A DNA stretch of 64,000 nt from Empedobacter falsenii. GTDB lineage: Bacteria; Bacteroidota; Bacteroidia; Flavobacteriales; Weeksellaceae. The notes under the pieces were generated by a model. The model had not been told where the DNA came from. It did no database searches and was given only the letters and a program-made list of their open reading frames with translations. Positions 1-10,438 of this stretch are shown one piece after another. The DNA is taken from contig NZ_JAAGKM010000010.1 in the NCBI RefSeq assembly GCF_019308355.1, forward strand, positions 16,302 through 80,301, written 5' to 3'. Both the position numbers and the translations under genes were made by a program. The stretch's first letter is position 1. Each line of letters opens with the position of its first letter.

Positions 1-105
1 TTGTACAATTTTGTTACTCGACCATATTGTAATAGCGAAAATCACAAATATTATAAAGAAGCCAATCCAACGTTTGTTTATTTTTTTTGTTAGAAAATTT
101 CTCAT
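1..105 (-). CDS. N-terminus of an unknown single-pass membrane protein (partial)
   Basis: An open frame of 35 codons begins with ATG at 105 on the minus strand and runs off the left edge. It encodes a basic start (MRNFLTKKINKRW), then a hydrophobic helix (about residues 13-28, IGFFIIFVIFAITIW) and a polar continuation, as expected for a signal-anchored inner-membrane or secreted protein. It is divergent from sucA, with about 157 bp between the start codons. The family cannot be named from 35 residues. The frame is short, so this could be chance, but the basic-then-hydrophobic pattern at an ATG favours a real gene. Confidence 0.5.
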   Translation of the reverse strand, partial: MRNFLTKKINKRWIGFFIIFVIFAITIWSSNKIVQ

Positions 106-226
106 CTAAATGTAAAATCTTTCTTAAATTTATATCAAATGTAATGATTATTTGATTATAATATATTTTTATGGCGAGATAAGATAAATATGATGAAAGT
201 AATTTTTTTTAAAGCCTTAAATAGTT

Positions 227-234
227 TATTTTTG
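227..234 (+). promoter_or_regulatory. Candidate -7 element for sucA
   Basis: TATTTTTG fits the Bacteroidota -7 consensus TANNTTTG and lies about 28 bp before the sucA start codon. No clear TTG -33 element is seen at the expected distance, so this is a weak call. Confidence 0.35.
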
Positions 235-262
235 TAGCTAAATCTCATAGAGAGTAAAATTT

Positions 263-3052
263 ATGGATCGTTTTTCGTTTTTAAATGCCGCTCATTTAGA
301 GTTTATAGGCGACTTATATGATCAATACGTCCAATATCCGGATAGTATTGAACCAAGTTGGAAAGCTTTTTTCCAAGGGTATGACTTTGCGAATGCAACA
401 TATGATGGAGAGCCATTATTTGCACCAGCAACACAAACAGCTCCTAACAAAGCTAGTCAAACAACGCAAGCAGTAGTTAATCCTGCAGTAGTATCTCAAG
501 TTCCAGACAACGTACAGAAAGAATTTAAAGTAATCAATTTGATTGATGCTTACCGTTCTCGTGGACATTTGTTTACTAAGACTAACCCAGTTAGAGCGCG
601 TAGAACTTTTGAACCTTCATTAGACATCAAGAACTTCGGTTTGACAGATGCCGATTTAGGATTGACATTCAATGCTGGTGAAATTTTAGGTATTGGTGGA
701 CCAATCACTTTACGTGAAATCATTGGACACTTAGAAAACATGTACTGCGAATCTATCGGAATCGAGTATATGTATGTAAGAGAACCTCAAAGAATTAATT
801 GGATTCAGAATTGGTTAAACCAAAACTTGAATCAACCAAAATTATCTAAGGAGGAGAAAGAACGTGTTTTAGAAAAGTTGAATGAAGCAACTGCTTTTGA
901 AAACTTTATGCACACGAAATATGTTGGACAAAAACGTTTCTCAGTAGAAGGAAATGAATCTTTAATTCCTGCTTTGGATACATTGATTAACCGTTCTGCA
1001 GATCACGGCGTACAAGAGGTTATCGTAGGGATGGCTCACCGTGGTCGTTTGAATGTTTTGGCTAACATTTTTGGAAAATCATATTCTCAAATCTTTTCAG
1101 AATTCGAAGGAAAAGCTTTTGATACAGATTTAATGGCTGGTGATGTTAAATATCACATGGGATCATCAAATCAAATCAAAGCATTGAATGGAAAAGATAT
1201 CCGAATCAATTTAGCACCAAATCCATCTCACTTAGAGACTGTAGATGCAGTTGTAGAAGGGATTACACGTGCAAAAGTTGAGGAAGATTACAAAGATGAT
1301 TATTCTAAAATTATTCCAATCTTAATTCATGGTGATGCTGCTGTAGCTGGACAAGGAATCGTTTACGAGGTTGTTCAAATGGCAGGATTAGACGGATATA
1401 AAACAGGTGGTACAGTACACGTTGTGGTAAATAACCAAGTTGGGTTTACAACAAACTATTTAGATGCGCGTACATCTACATATTGTACAGATGTTGCTAA
1501 AGTAACATTGTCTCCTGTAATGCATGTAAATTCTGATGATGTAGAAGCGGTAGTTCACGCTTTCCGTTTTGCAGCAGATTATCGTGCAGAATTCGGTTCT
1601 GATGTATTCATCGATTTATTAGGATACCGTAAATATGGACATAACGAAGGTGATGAACCAAAATTCACTCAACCTAAATTATATAACTTAATCGCTAAAC
1701 ACCCAAATCCTCGTGAAATTTACAAGGATAAATTATTAAAAGAAGGTGTAATAGGAGAAGAAATCGTTAAACAAAAAGAAGCAGAATTTAAAGCTCTATT
1801 AGAAACGAATTTCGAAGCTTCTAAAGAAATTGAGCGTAATCACATTTTCCCTTTCATGCCAGAAGAGTGGGAAGGATTTGAAATTGCTGATGATGCAAAA
1901 GTTTTTGAACAAGCAAATACTTCTTACGACGAAGCAAAATTAAAAGAAATTGCAAAAGCTGTTTCTACAGTTCCTGAAGGTAAAAAATTAATCAAAAAAG
2001 TTTCTCGTTTAATTGAAGGACGTGGAAAAATGATTGAGGAAGATAAAATTGACTGGGGATTAGGAGAAGCTTTAGCTTTCGGTTCTATCTTAACAGACGG
2101 ACGTAACGTGCGTGTTTCTGGGGAAGATGTAGAACGTGGAACTTTCTCTCACCGTCATGCGGTTGTAAAAACTGAAGACACAGAAGAAGAAATTATCTTA
2201 TTAAACCATATCAATAATGAACAAGGTCAATTAAGAATCTATAATTCATTATTATCTGAGTATGCAGTTTTAGGTTTTGATTATGGATATGCAATGGCAA
2301 ATCCTAAAGCGTTAACTATTTGGGAAGCTCAATTTGGAGATTTCGTGAATGGAGCGCAAATCGTAATCGACCAATATATTTCTGCAGCAGAAGATAAATG
2401 GAAATTACAAAATGGTTTAGTAATGTTATTGCCTCATGGATATGAAGGGCAAGGAGCAGAGCACTCTTCAGCACGTTTAGAGCGTTTCTTACAAATGTGT
2501 GCTGGTAACAATATGTTTGTTGCAAATATCACAACTCCAGCTAACTTCTTCCACGCATTAAGAAGACAGGTTGTAACAGATTACCGCAAACCATTGGTTG
2601 TAATGTCACCAAAATCATTATTACGTCATCCATCAGCAGTATCATCATTAGCAGATTTCGCAAATGGAGGTTTCCAAGAAATCATCGAAGATGTAACAGT
2701 AGATGCGAAAAAAGTGAAAAAAGTAGTTTTCTGTTCAGGAAAAATCTACTACGATTTAGACAAAAAACGCCAAGAATTAGGTGATAAAGAAACTGCAATT
2801 ATTCGTTTAGAGCAATTATATCCTTTAAATGAAGAAAAAGTAGATGCTATCATCTCTAAATTTGGTAATGCTAAATTGGTTTGGGCACAAGAAGAACCAG
2901 AAAATATGGGAGCTTGGATGTATATCTTACGTAAGTTAAGAAAATATCCATTCGACGTAGTTTCTCCAGCAGAAAGTGCTGCAACAGCACCAGGTTCAAG
3001 TAAACGTTGGGCTGCAATTTACGAAGAGGTAATTAATAAAGTATTCAATTAA
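263..3052 (+). CDS. sucA: 2-oxoglutarate dehydrogenase E1 component
   Basis: Thiamine-diphosphate-dependent E1 of the 2-oxoglutarate dehydrogenase complex, which decarboxylates 2-oxoglutarate and reductively succinylates the E2 lipoyl group in the TCA cycle. At 929 residues it has the full length of the family. The N-terminal E2-docking type segment is present (FLNAAHLEFIGDLYDQY, then PSWKAFF). Recognisable blocks follow: MAHRGRLNVLAN near residue 256, GDAAVAGQG near 357 and VNNQVGFTT near 390 for cofactor binding, and HGYEGQGAEHSSAR near 725 in the transketolase-like pyrimidine domain. The E2 gene follows after 18 bp, so the two form an operon. The E3 (lipoamide dehydrogenase) gene is not in the window. 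Confidence 0.97.
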   Translation: MDRFSFLNAAHLEFIGDLYDQYVQYPDSIEPSWKAFFQGYDFANATYDGEPLFAPATQTAPNKASQTTQAVVNPAVVSQVPDNVQKEFKVINLIDAYRSRGHLFTKTNPVRARRTFEPSLDIKNFGLTDADLGLTFNAGEILGIGGPITLREIIGHLENMYCESIGIEYMYVREPQRINWIQNWLNQNLNQPKLSKEEKERVLEKLNEATAFENFMHTKYVGQKRFSVEGNESLIPALDTLINRSADHGVQEVIVGMAHRGRLNVLANIFGKSYSQIFSEFEGKAFDTDLMAGDVKYHMGSSNQIKALNGKDIRINLAPNPSHLETVDAVVEGITRAKVEEDYKDDYSKIIPILIHGDAAVAGQGIVYEVVQMAGLDGYKTGGTVHVVVNNQVGFTTNYLDARTSTYCTDVAKVTLSPVMHVNSDDVEAVVHAFRFAADYRAEFGSDVFIDLLGYRKYGHNEGDEPKFTQPKLYNLIAKHPNPREIYKDKLLKEGVIGEEIVKQKEAEFKALLETNFEASKEIERNHIFPFMPEEWEGFEIADDAKVFEQANTSYDEAKLKEIAKAVSTVPEGKKLIKKVSRLIEGRGKMIEEDKIDWGLGEALAFGSILTDGRNVRVSGEDVERGTFSHRHAVVKTEDTEEEIILLNHINNEQGQLRIYNSLLSEYAVLGFDYGYAMANPKALTIWEAQFGDFVNGAQIVIDQYISAAEDKWKLQNGLVMLLPHGYEGQGAEHSSARLERFLQMCAGNNMFVANITTPANFFHALRRQVVTDYRKPLVVMSPKSLLRHPSAVSSLADFANGGFQEIIEDVTVDAKKVKKVVFCSGKIYYDLDKKRQELGDKETAIIRLEQLYPLNEEKVDAIISKFGNAKLVWAQEEPENMGAWMYILRKLRKYPFDVVSPAESAATAPGSSKRWAAIYEEVINKVFN

Positions 3053-3070
3053 AAAATAAAGCTAATAGAT

Positions 3071-4303
3071 ATGTTAGAAATGAAAGTCCCATCACCAGGG
3101 GAATCAATCACAGAAGTAGAGATCGCTACGTGGTTAGTAAAAGACGGTGATTACGTAGAAAAAGACCAAGCAATTGCTGAGGTTGACTCAGATAAAGCAA
3201 CATTAGAATTACCAGCAGAAGAAAGTGGAATTATCACTTTGAAAGCGGAAGAAGGTGATGTTGTAGAAGTAGGACAAGTTGTTTGTCTTATTGATACATC
3301 AGCTGCTAAACCAGAAGGAGGAAGCGCTCCAGCTGCAGAAGCACCAAAAGCTGAGGTTAAAGAAGAAGTAAAAGCTGCTCCAGCTCCAGTTGCTACGCCA
3401 GCACCTGCTGCTCCAGCTGCAACTTACGCTACGGGAACTCCATCTCCAGCGGCTAAAAAAGTTTTAGACGAAAAAGGTATCGATGCTTCTCAAGTAAAAG
3501 GTTCAGGACGTGACGGACGTATCACTCAAGATGATGCAGCTCGTTTTACACCAGCAATGGGAACTTCTACTCAAGGAACTCGTGCTCAATCAGAGAAAAA
3601 ATTATCATCATTACGTCGTAAAATTGCACAACGTTTAGTTTCTGTTAAAAATGAAACTGCAATGTTAACTACATTCAACGAAGTTGATATGTCTGCAATT
3701 TTTGCTTTACGTAACCAATATAAAGACGAATTCAAAGCTAAACACGGTGTTGGTTTAGGATTCATGTCTTTCTTTACAAAAGCAGTTACACGCGCATTAG
3801 AGTTATACCCAGACGTAAACTCTATGATTGACGGTGACTACCAAGTAAAATTTGACTTTGCTGACGTTTCTGTTGCAGTATCAGGACCAAAAGGTTTAAT
3901 GGTGCCAGTTGTACGTAATGCAGAAAACTTAACTTTCCGTGGTGTTGAGCAATCTATCAAAGATTTAGCAATCAAAGTACGTGACGGAAAAATTTCTGTT
4001 GATGAAATGACAGGAGGTACATTTACAATCACTAATGGTGGTGTATTTGGATCTATGATGTCTACACCAATCATCAACCCACCTCAATCAGGTATCTTAG
4101 GAATGCACAATATCGTTGAGCGTCCAGTTGTTAAAAACGGACAAATTGTTATCGCTCCAATGATGTATGTTGCTTTATCTTATGACCACCGTATCATCGA
4201 CGGACGCGAATCTGTAGGATTCTTAGTTGCTGTTAAAGAAGCGGTAGAAGATCCATTAAACGTATTAATGGGAGGTGACGTTAAAAGAGCTTTAGAATTG
4301 TAA
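3071..4303 (+). CDS. sucB: 2-oxoglutarate dehydrogenase E2, dihydrolipoyllysine succinyltransferase
   Basis: Core acyltransferase of the 2-oxoglutarate dehydrogenase complex. Domains in order: one biotinyl/lipoyl domain (residues 1-75) with the lipoylated lysine in VDSDKATLE (K42); an Ala/Pro-rich flexible linker (about 80-120); a peripheral-subunit-binding domain (about 122-160, [14 protein letters not shown] then [12 protein letters not shown]); and a catalytic domain ending in [15 protein letters not shown], which holds the active-site histidine near residue 373. The 410-residue length is typical. It is co-transcribed with sucA and ends just before a strong hairpin terminator. The single lipoyl domain and neighbouring E1 favour SucB over the pyruvate dehydrogenase E2. 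Confidence 0.97.
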   Translation: MLEMKVPSPGESITEVEIATWLVKDGDYVEKDQAIAEVDSDKATLELPAEESGIITLKAEEGDVVEVGQVVCLIDTSAAKPEGGSAPAAEAPKAEVKEEVKAAPAPVATPAPAAPAATYATGTPSPAAKKVLDEKGIDASQVKGSGRDGRITQDDAARFTPAMGTSTQGTRAQSEKKLSSLRRKIAQRLVSVKNETAMLTTFNEVDMSAIFALRNQYKDEFKAKHGVGLGFMSFFTKAVTRALELYPDVNSMIDGDYQVKFDFADVSVAVSGPKGLMVPVVRNAENLTFRGVEQSIKDLAIKVRDGKISVDEMTGGTFTITNGGVFGSMMSTPIINPPQSGILGMHNIVERPVVKNGQIVIAPMMYVALSYDHRIIDGRESVGFLVAVKEAVEDPLNVLMGGDVKRALEL

Positions 4304-4335
4304 TACATAAAAACATTCTAACAATCCATAAATTG

Positions 4336-4363
4336 AAAGCCATTCGAAAGAATGGCTTTTTTG
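4336..4363 (+). terminator. Intrinsic terminator of sucAB
   Basis: A 10-bp perfect stem (AAAGCCATTC / GAATGGCTTT) with a GAAA loop is followed by a T-run. It lies between sucB and the convergent outer-membrane gene. Confidence 0.9.
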
Positions 4364-4378
4364 GTTTATAAGTTTAGA

Positions 4379-6691
4379 TTACCTAATTCTACCTTCCTCT
4401 TCATTTACTTTATTCTCTTTCGAGATGGTTTTATTCAATCGGCCAAAATTATATTTAACTCCAACTGTTAGTTCTTGATAATCGACTAAAAATAGATTTT
4501 TAGAACTTATTTTATCATAATTCAATGTTTGGCTAAATTTCATTTGTTTGAATAAATCATTGAAACGAATAGAAAAATCAAAGTTTTTGTATGATTTTGT
4601 CAATCCAAGATTAACGATAACTTGAGAATTTCGATCATAAATTCCTTCAGTTCGTTTACTTAACCAATATCCATCAACCATAAAGTTGAAATCTTTTCCC
4701 AATTTAAAATTGTGATTAGAGTATAAATAGATATACGGAATCGATTTTTTTAACACAGCTTTTTCATCAATTATTTTACTATGAATCATAGCTAAACTAA
4801 TTTGTGTTGACCAAAATTTATATTCGAATGGAACATCCAAAGCAACAGAAATGTTTTTTTCTTTTTCAAAATTAATCGTTGTAAATGTTGAAATATTTCT
4901 CACATCATCATAAATCAACGTATAATTCATCGGATTTTTACTTTGATAATACGTCACATTCATGTTCCATTTTTTTAATGAATAATTCGCTGAAAATGTG
5001 TCGGTGTAAGTAGGTAAAATATTAAAATTTCCACTGTATTCGATATAAGGACTTCCGTACAAATTCCCAGAAGAAAGATTGCTGTAATTCGGTCTGTCAA
5101 TCGTACGTTTATAGTAAATTGTTAACGCATTTTTATTATCAAAAGTGTAATTAATTTCTGCATTCGGAAACCAATCGATGTATTTTTTATCAATATCCGA
5201 AAGTTGTTTTATTTCATCAAAACCTTTAGAATTAGTCGTTTCTGTTCTTAATCCAGCTTTATAATTCCATTTTTCATAATTTTTAGTGTATTGCAAATAG
5301 GCGGAAAGATTCAGTTCTTTGAAATTATAAAGAAATTCTTCTGATGATTGTTGAGGAAAAAATGTTTCATTATTCGTCTCAGATTTTGCATGCGTAAAAC
5401 GTCCTCCAAATTCAATTTTTTGATCAGATTCAAACTTTTTCTCTACATCAAATTTTCCTGCAAAAACCTTAAGACGATATTTTTGATAGCGCGATTGATT
5501 GTATTCGACATCATTCTCATTAATCTTATTGTAAAAATCATATGTTGTTCCTGTGTTATAAATCGTGTATTGTAAACCTGTTAAAATACTTGCATCGATT
5601 GACTTAATATTTTTATTGTAATTCACCAAAGTATTCACAAAATTTCGATGATTTTCATTATCATTTAACGTTAAAATAGATTGATTTTCATTGTTTTCGG
5701 TATATTCTGTTTTGGTTTCAAGCAAACCTTTATCTTTTCTCAAATTTGAATTAATAGCAAACGAAAAATAATCTCCAGATTCATTTAATTCCTGAAAAAA
5801 GCTTGTGTTTACAATAAAATGTGGACGTTTCGTTTGCGATTTTATGAAATAATTGGACTGAATATTTTTGTCTTTTATGTGATAATCGAATCCATTTCCT
5901 TCCCATGGATTTAGTTGATTATAAGATGCGTTCAGTTTAAATTCGCTTTTATTTTTACGAATTTGAAAAGTCGAATTGAAATAATTATTAAACTTTCTTT
6001 TGAACGATAATGTTTCTTGTAAAGTCAATTTTAAACCTTCTTTTTTACTTTTCTTTAGATTAATTTTTACGACAGATTTTCCATTTGCTTCATATTTAGC
6101 AGAAGGGTTTTTGATAATTTCAATCGATTTTATGTCCTCAATTGCTAAACTCGAAATGGTAGAAAAATCAACTTGTTGATCGTCCAAATACAACAAAGGG
6201 TTTCCTTTTCCAATAATTGTCAATGTTTCTTGATCTGCGCCTAACATGACGCTTGGTAATTTTGAAAATAATTCTTTAGTTGTAGCAAGTTTATTAAAAT
6301 TTGAATTGGCGACATCAATATTATAATTGCCATTTTCTATTTTGAAAGTTTCTTTTTTTCCATTGATTATAACTTCATCAATTTGTACAGTTTCATCAAT
6401 GTTTAAGTGAAATGTTTTATTTTCGTTCAAATAAAAAGGTTCTTCATCTTGAATATTATTGTCATAAATAACAGAAATTAAATAGATTTTAGGTTCTAAA
6501 TTTTCAAAGTTAAATTTAGAATTTTCAGTTTCAATTGTTTGAATAACATTTTGAAATTCATCGTATAAAATAACTTTTGCGTGAATTGTTTTTGACTCTT
6601 TTTCTGATGAAATATATCCTGTAATCGAATATTTTTCTTGTGCAAAAGCAAAAGAGCTAATCAAAATGAGAATTAATTGTAGAAACTTCAT
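4379..6691 (-). CDS. Outer-membrane beta-barrel protein (TonB-dependent receptor-like)
   Basis: 770-residue outer-membrane protein of the TonB-dependent receptor-like family found in Bacteroidota. It has a signal peptide (MKFLQLILILISSFAFAQ), then a CarboxypepD_reg-like beta-sandwich (about 22-95). A plug-like domain follows (about 115-215, with LPSVMLGADQETLTIIGKGN and LAIEDIKSIEIIKNPSAKY), and then a long aromatic-rich barrel. The extreme C-terminus is polar (KENKVNEEEGRIR) rather than ending in the usual aromatic residue. No SusD partner is adjacent, so import of a glycan is not implied and the ligand is unknown. It is divergent from the TPR/AraC regulator at 6843, which could control it. 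Confidence 0.85.
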   Translation of the reverse strand: MKFLQLILILISSFAFAQEKYSITGYISSEKESKTIHAKVILYDEFQNVIQTIETENSKFNFENLEPKIYLISVIYDNNIQDEEPFYLNENKTFHLNIDETVQIDEVIINGKKETFKIENGNYNIDVANSNFNKLATTKELFSKLPSVMLGADQETLTIIGKGNPLLYLDDQQVDFSTISSLAIEDIKSIEIIKNPSAKYEANGKSVVKINLKKSKKEGLKLTLQETLSFKRKFNNYFNSTFQIRKNKSEFKLNASYNQLNPWEGNGFDYHIKDKNIQSNYFIKSQTKRPHFIVNTSFFQELNESGDYFSFAINSNLRKDKGLLETKTEYTENNENQSILTLNDNENHRNFVNTLVNYNKNIKSIDASILTGLQYTIYNTGTTYDFYNKINENDVEYNQSRYQKYRLKVFAGKFDVEKKFESDQKIEFGGRFTHAKSETNNETFFPQQSSEEFLYNFKELNLSAYLQYTKNYEKWNYKAGLRTETTNSKGFDEIKQLSDIDKKYIDWFPNAEINYTFDNKNALTIYYKRTIDRPNYSNLSSGNLYGSPYIEYSGNFNILPTYTDTFSANYSLKKWNMNVTYYQSKNPMNYTLIYDDVRNISTFTTINFEKEKNISVALDVPFEYKFWSTQISLAMIHSKIIDEKAVLKKSIPYIYLYSNHNFKLGKDFNFMVDGYWLSKRTEGIYDRNSQVIVNLGLTKSYKNFDFSIRFNDLFKQMKFSQTLNYDKISSKNLFLVDYQELTVGVKYNFGRLNKTISKENKVNEEEGRIR

Positions 6692-6842
6692 AATAAAATT
6701 GTGTTGATTATTGTTTTACTTACATTTAGAGGAAGTAAAATTTTTGTTTGAACAATTTTAATTTATATTTTTAAATGTTTTTTATCAACTTGGTGTCAAA
6801 TGATAATTGTTTACAATGTTATTTAAATTAAAGAAATATAAT

Positions 6843-8390
6843 ATGTTACGTTTTATAATTTCGGGAAATAGGCTTCTTAAATTTATTATAGTTATTCTAT
6901 TCATATTCAGTTCAGTAAATATGTTTGGAAAAACACAAAAAGATAAAGCTGAATTTTTACGTCAAAAAAATAATGATTTGGTTGAAGAAAATCTTCGAAT
7001 TATTGATTCTACGATTTCAACAGCTTATCGGTTGAATGATAAAGTTGTGTTGAGTGAAGCTTATATCGAAAAAGGAAATTATTTTTTGGAGCAACGTAAT
7101 TACAATAATGCTTTGAAAAATTTCACCATTTCGAAACAACTATCAACTGAAATAAAAGATGATTTTACATTTTATTCTTCGCTTGTAGGAATTGCGAAAA
7201 CAAAAGAAAACTTACATGAAATAAAGGAATCTATAGAATTGTATGAAGCTTCTTTACCATATTTCGAGAAATATAAACATCAGTCAAAATCGTTTAGTAT
7301 TTACCTTTCCATTCTTGGGAAATTGTCTTATTTATATAGCAAAACAAATCATCTGAACAAAAGTGATTATTACAACAAAATTGAATTATCTGAAACGGTT
7401 GATACGGTAAATTATCAATATGCTTTGAAGAATAAAGGAATTATTGATTTCTACAAAAAAGATTATAATTCGGCATTTAATACATTGAAAAAAGCACAAC
7501 AAGCTTTCTGGAAGCAAAATGATATCAAATGGTATGTGATTTCGGAGCAATTTTTAGGTGAAATTTTATATCAACAAAAGCGAAATAGAGAAGCAATTCA
7601 ATATTTTGAAAATGTTGTGGAATTCTCAAAACAATATAAAATTCTTGATGAAGAACTGCGACTTTCTTATGAACGAGTAGTTGAATACAACGAGAAATAT
7701 GGAAATAGTCGAGATAAATTATTATCTGTAAATAATTTATTGTCTTTTGATAGTTTATTTTATGTGGCTGATCATACTGTTTTGAAAACAAATCTCGAGA
7801 AATATGAAAATACATTCCTGAAAACTGAACGAAATTTATTGAAAGAAAAGAATCAAAACTTCAAAAGAACTTCATTTTTTGGTTTAGTAATAATTCTAAT
7901 TTTTGGTGGAATTATTTTTTATAAAATGAATCAAAAACATCAAAAAAAGAAGAATTATTTACAAAAATGTCTTGATGAAATAACAATACCTGAGTTAGAT
8001 ATTAAGGAAGAAAATCAATTAGAAAAAACAAAATTCGAAGTTGAAATTGATGAAGATTTTGAACAAAGTTTGCAATTATTTGAAGAACAAAAGTTGTTTC
8101 TAAATCCAAAATTTTCGTTGAATGATTTGGTTCTAGAATTGAACGCCAATCGAACAATTGTGTCAAATTATATTAATCGTTCGAGATCGAAAAATTTTAA
8201 CCAATATATCAATGAATTGAGAATTAATCATCTTTTGAAACGAATTGAAAATGAGCCAAATCTCAAAAAATACACAATTGATGCGTTGGCAGAAGAAACA
8301 GGTTTTAATTCGAGAAAGACTTTTTCAGATGCTTTTTTGGAACATACAGGTTTTCGTCCGTCAAATTATATCAAGAAAAACACTTTTTAA
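6843..8390 (+). CDS. Membrane-anchored TPR regulator with AraC-type DNA-binding domain
   Basis: The N-terminus is a signal/anchor helix (LLKFIIVILFIFSSVNMFG). TPR-like helical repeats follow (AYIEKGNYFLEQRNYNNAL and AIQYFENVVEFSKQY are typical). A transmembrane helix lies at about residues 360-375 of this start (FGLVIILIFGGIIFY), followed by a cytoplasmic linker and a C-terminal AraC/XylS helix-turn-helix domain (last 100 residues, ending TGFNSRKTFSDAFLEHTGFRPSNYI). This layout, with a periplasmic sensor and cytoplasmic AraC output on one chain, is common in Flavobacteriia. The start is uncertain: ATG 6816 and TTG 6807 are in frame upstream. It lies between a divergent barrel gene and a downstream GH110 gene, either of which may be its target. 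Confidence 0.85.
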   Translation: MLRFIISGNRLLKFIIVILFIFSSVNMFGKTQKDKAEFLRQKNNDLVEENLRIIDSTISTAYRLNDKVVLSEAYIEKGNYFLEQRNYNNALKNFTISKQLSTEIKDDFTFYSSLVGIAKTKENLHEIKESIELYEASLPYFEKYKHQSKSFSIYLSILGKLSYLYSKTNHLNKSDYYNKIELSETVDTVNYQYALKNKGIIDFYKKDYNSAFNTLKKAQQAFWKQNDIKWYVISEQFLGEILYQQKRNREAIQYFENVVEFSKQYKILDEELRLSYERVVEYNEKYGNSRDKLLSVNNLLSFDSLFYVADHTVLKTNLEKYENTFLKTERNLLKEKNQNFKRTSFFGLVIILIFGGIIFYKMNQKHQKKKNYLQKCLDEITIPELDIKEENQLEKTKFEVEIDEDFEQSLQLFEEQKLFLNPKFSLNDLVLELNANRTIVSNYINRSRSKNFNQYINELRINHLLKRIENEPNLKKYTIDALAEETGFNSRKTFSDAFLEHTGFRPSNYIKKNTF

Positions 8391-8444
8391 CAAATACATT
8401 GTTGTGTAATACAAATTATTGAAGTATTTTAGATTATTAATGAT

Positions 8445-10327
8445 ATGAATAATTCAGGGAATTCTCCTGACACTAAACTCAATTTATTAATGATTTTAAA
8501 TTCTTTAAAAAAGCAAGCGTTTTTTCTTATGTTAATGCTTTTTTTTATGCATGCACATGCAAGTTCTTCTAAAGTTTATGATTTATCTAACTACGGTATT
8601 CAGCCGAATACAGGTGAAAATATTAGTTTAACAATCAATCAAACGATTCAAAAAATTATTTCCGAAGTAGGAAAAGATGTTCCTATAACAATCAAGTTTA
8701 AGAAAGGACGTTATGATTTTCATACCGAAGGAACGCAATCCAAACAGTATTATATTTCTAATCACGATCAAGATAATCCGAAAAAAGTTGGGATTGCTTT
8801 AGAAGGTTATAACAATATTACGTTAGATGGTCAAGGCTCAGACTTTATTTTTCATGGACGTATTTTACCAATTTCATTGATTAGTAATCGTAATTTAATG
8901 CTAAAAAATATCAATATAGATTTTGAACAACCTCAAATTTGTCAAGTCAAAATTCTAGAAAATGATGTAGAAGCTGGAACTATAACTTACCAAATCGCTC
9001 CTTGGGTGACGTATAAAATAAAAGCTGGAACATTTTATAACACTGGAGAAGATTGGGAAATGCAGCCTACAGCGGGAATTGCTTTTGAAGCGGATACAAA
9101 ACATATTGTTTACAACACAAGTGATATTGCAGTTGGAACTAAAAATGTTGAAGAAATTTCGAATGGAATTATCAAAGCAAAAAATTGGAAAAACCCAAAG
9201 TTAATTCTAGGAACTGTGATTGCAATGCGCAGTTGGTATCGCCCGAATCCAGGTATTTTTGTTCACAAAGGGAAAGATATAAAATTACAAAATTTGACGG
9301 TGCATTGACGGTGCATTATTCGGAAGGAATGGGTTTGTTGGCACAGTTAACAGAGAATATCTATTTAGATAATTTCAATGTTTCGTTGAGAGGAAAAGAT
9401 GATCCGAGATATTTTACGGCGCAGGCAGATGCTACGCATTTTTCTGGTTGTAAAGGAGTTATTGTTTCTAAAAATGGATTGTACGAAAATATGATGGATG
9501 ATGCAATTAATATTCACGGAACTTATCTAAAAATCCTTAAAAAATTAGATGATAAAACACTTATTGCAAAATACATGCATGAGCAAACTTATGGATTTGA
9601 CTGGGGTTACAAAGGAGATTTGGTGCAGTTTATACAAGCGAAAACGATGGAACTTTGGAATGATAATAATTCAATAGAATCGATTGAAGTGATTCGTAAG
9701 GATAATTCAGATCCAATTCGTGAATTTAAAATTGTATTGACAAAATCATTGGATAAATCTATTGATCCAACAACAATGAATATTGGAATAGAAAATTTGA
9801 CTTGGACTCCAAAAGTAGAATTTAAAGGAAATACAATTCGAAATAATCGTGCAAGAGGAGCATTATTCAGTACGCCGCAAACAACTATTGTAGAAGATAA
9901 TCTTTTTGATCATACGTCTGGTACAGCGATTCTTTTGTGTGGTGATAGTAATGGTTGGTACGAAACAGGCTCTACGAGAGATATTACGATTAGAAATAAT
10001 AAATTTATCAATTCGCTTACTAATATGTTTCAGTTTACAAATGCTGTGATTTCAATTTATCCCGAAATTCCAGATTTGAAAAATCAAAAGAAATATTTTC
10101 ATAGTGGAATTAAAATTGAGAAAAATTATTTCGAAACGTTTGATAAACCAATTTTATATGCAAAATCTGTAGACAGAATTATTTTTTCGAACAACAAAAT
10201 AAAAACAAACTCAGATTATCCAGCTTTTCATTGGAATAAGAAAGAAATATTTTTTGAGCGCATCATAAACGAAACGATCAAAAACAATACAAACGATGGA
10301 AAACCGATGGTTTATCCTTCAAAATAA
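8445..10327 (+). pseudogene. GH110 alpha-1,3-galactosidase, frameshifted by an 11-bp duplication
   Basis: The gene encodes a secreted right-handed beta-helix enzyme of the GH110 type (exo-alpha-1,3-galactosidase, the family active on blood-group-B and linear alpha-1,3-galactosyl ends). It is split into two frames. The first, 8445-9308, has a signal peptide (in-frame ATG at 8490 is the better start) and ends KLQNLTVH-stop. The second continues LTVHYSEGMGLLAQ to 10327. The break is an exact tandem duplication of 11 bp (TTGACGGTGCA at 9294-9304 and 9305-9315). Removing one copy restores one frame of 623 codons from 8445, close to the usual family length. I infer a recent inactivation, a phase-variable slip site or a sequencing error; nothing else in the gene looks decayed. 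Confidence 0.85.
9294..9317. repeat. 11-bp tandem duplication inside the GH110 gene
   Basis: Two exact copies of TTGACGGTGCA are followed by TT, which continues the period. The second copy adds 11 bp, shifts the frame, and creates the TGA at 9306-9308 that ends the upstream half. Confidence 0.95.
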
Positions 10328-10334
10328 TCTCAAG

Positions 10335-10362
10335 AACCATTCGAAAGAGTGTTTTTTTTTTT
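10335..10362 (+). terminator. Intrinsic terminator after the GH110 gene
   Basis: A short stem (CATTC / GAGTG with one G-U pair, GAAA loop) is followed by eleven T residues. Confidence 0.7.
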
Positions 10363-10438
10363 GTGTCTTACTTTAACAATTATTTAAAATTTTATTCTGG
10401 ATTAATCTAATATCTTTAGAATACAATAATTATTAACC

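Noticed and set aside
9294..9317. Programmed ribosomal frameshift in the GH110 gene
   Set aside because: There is no slippery heptamer, and the shift is fully explained by an exact 11-bp duplication.
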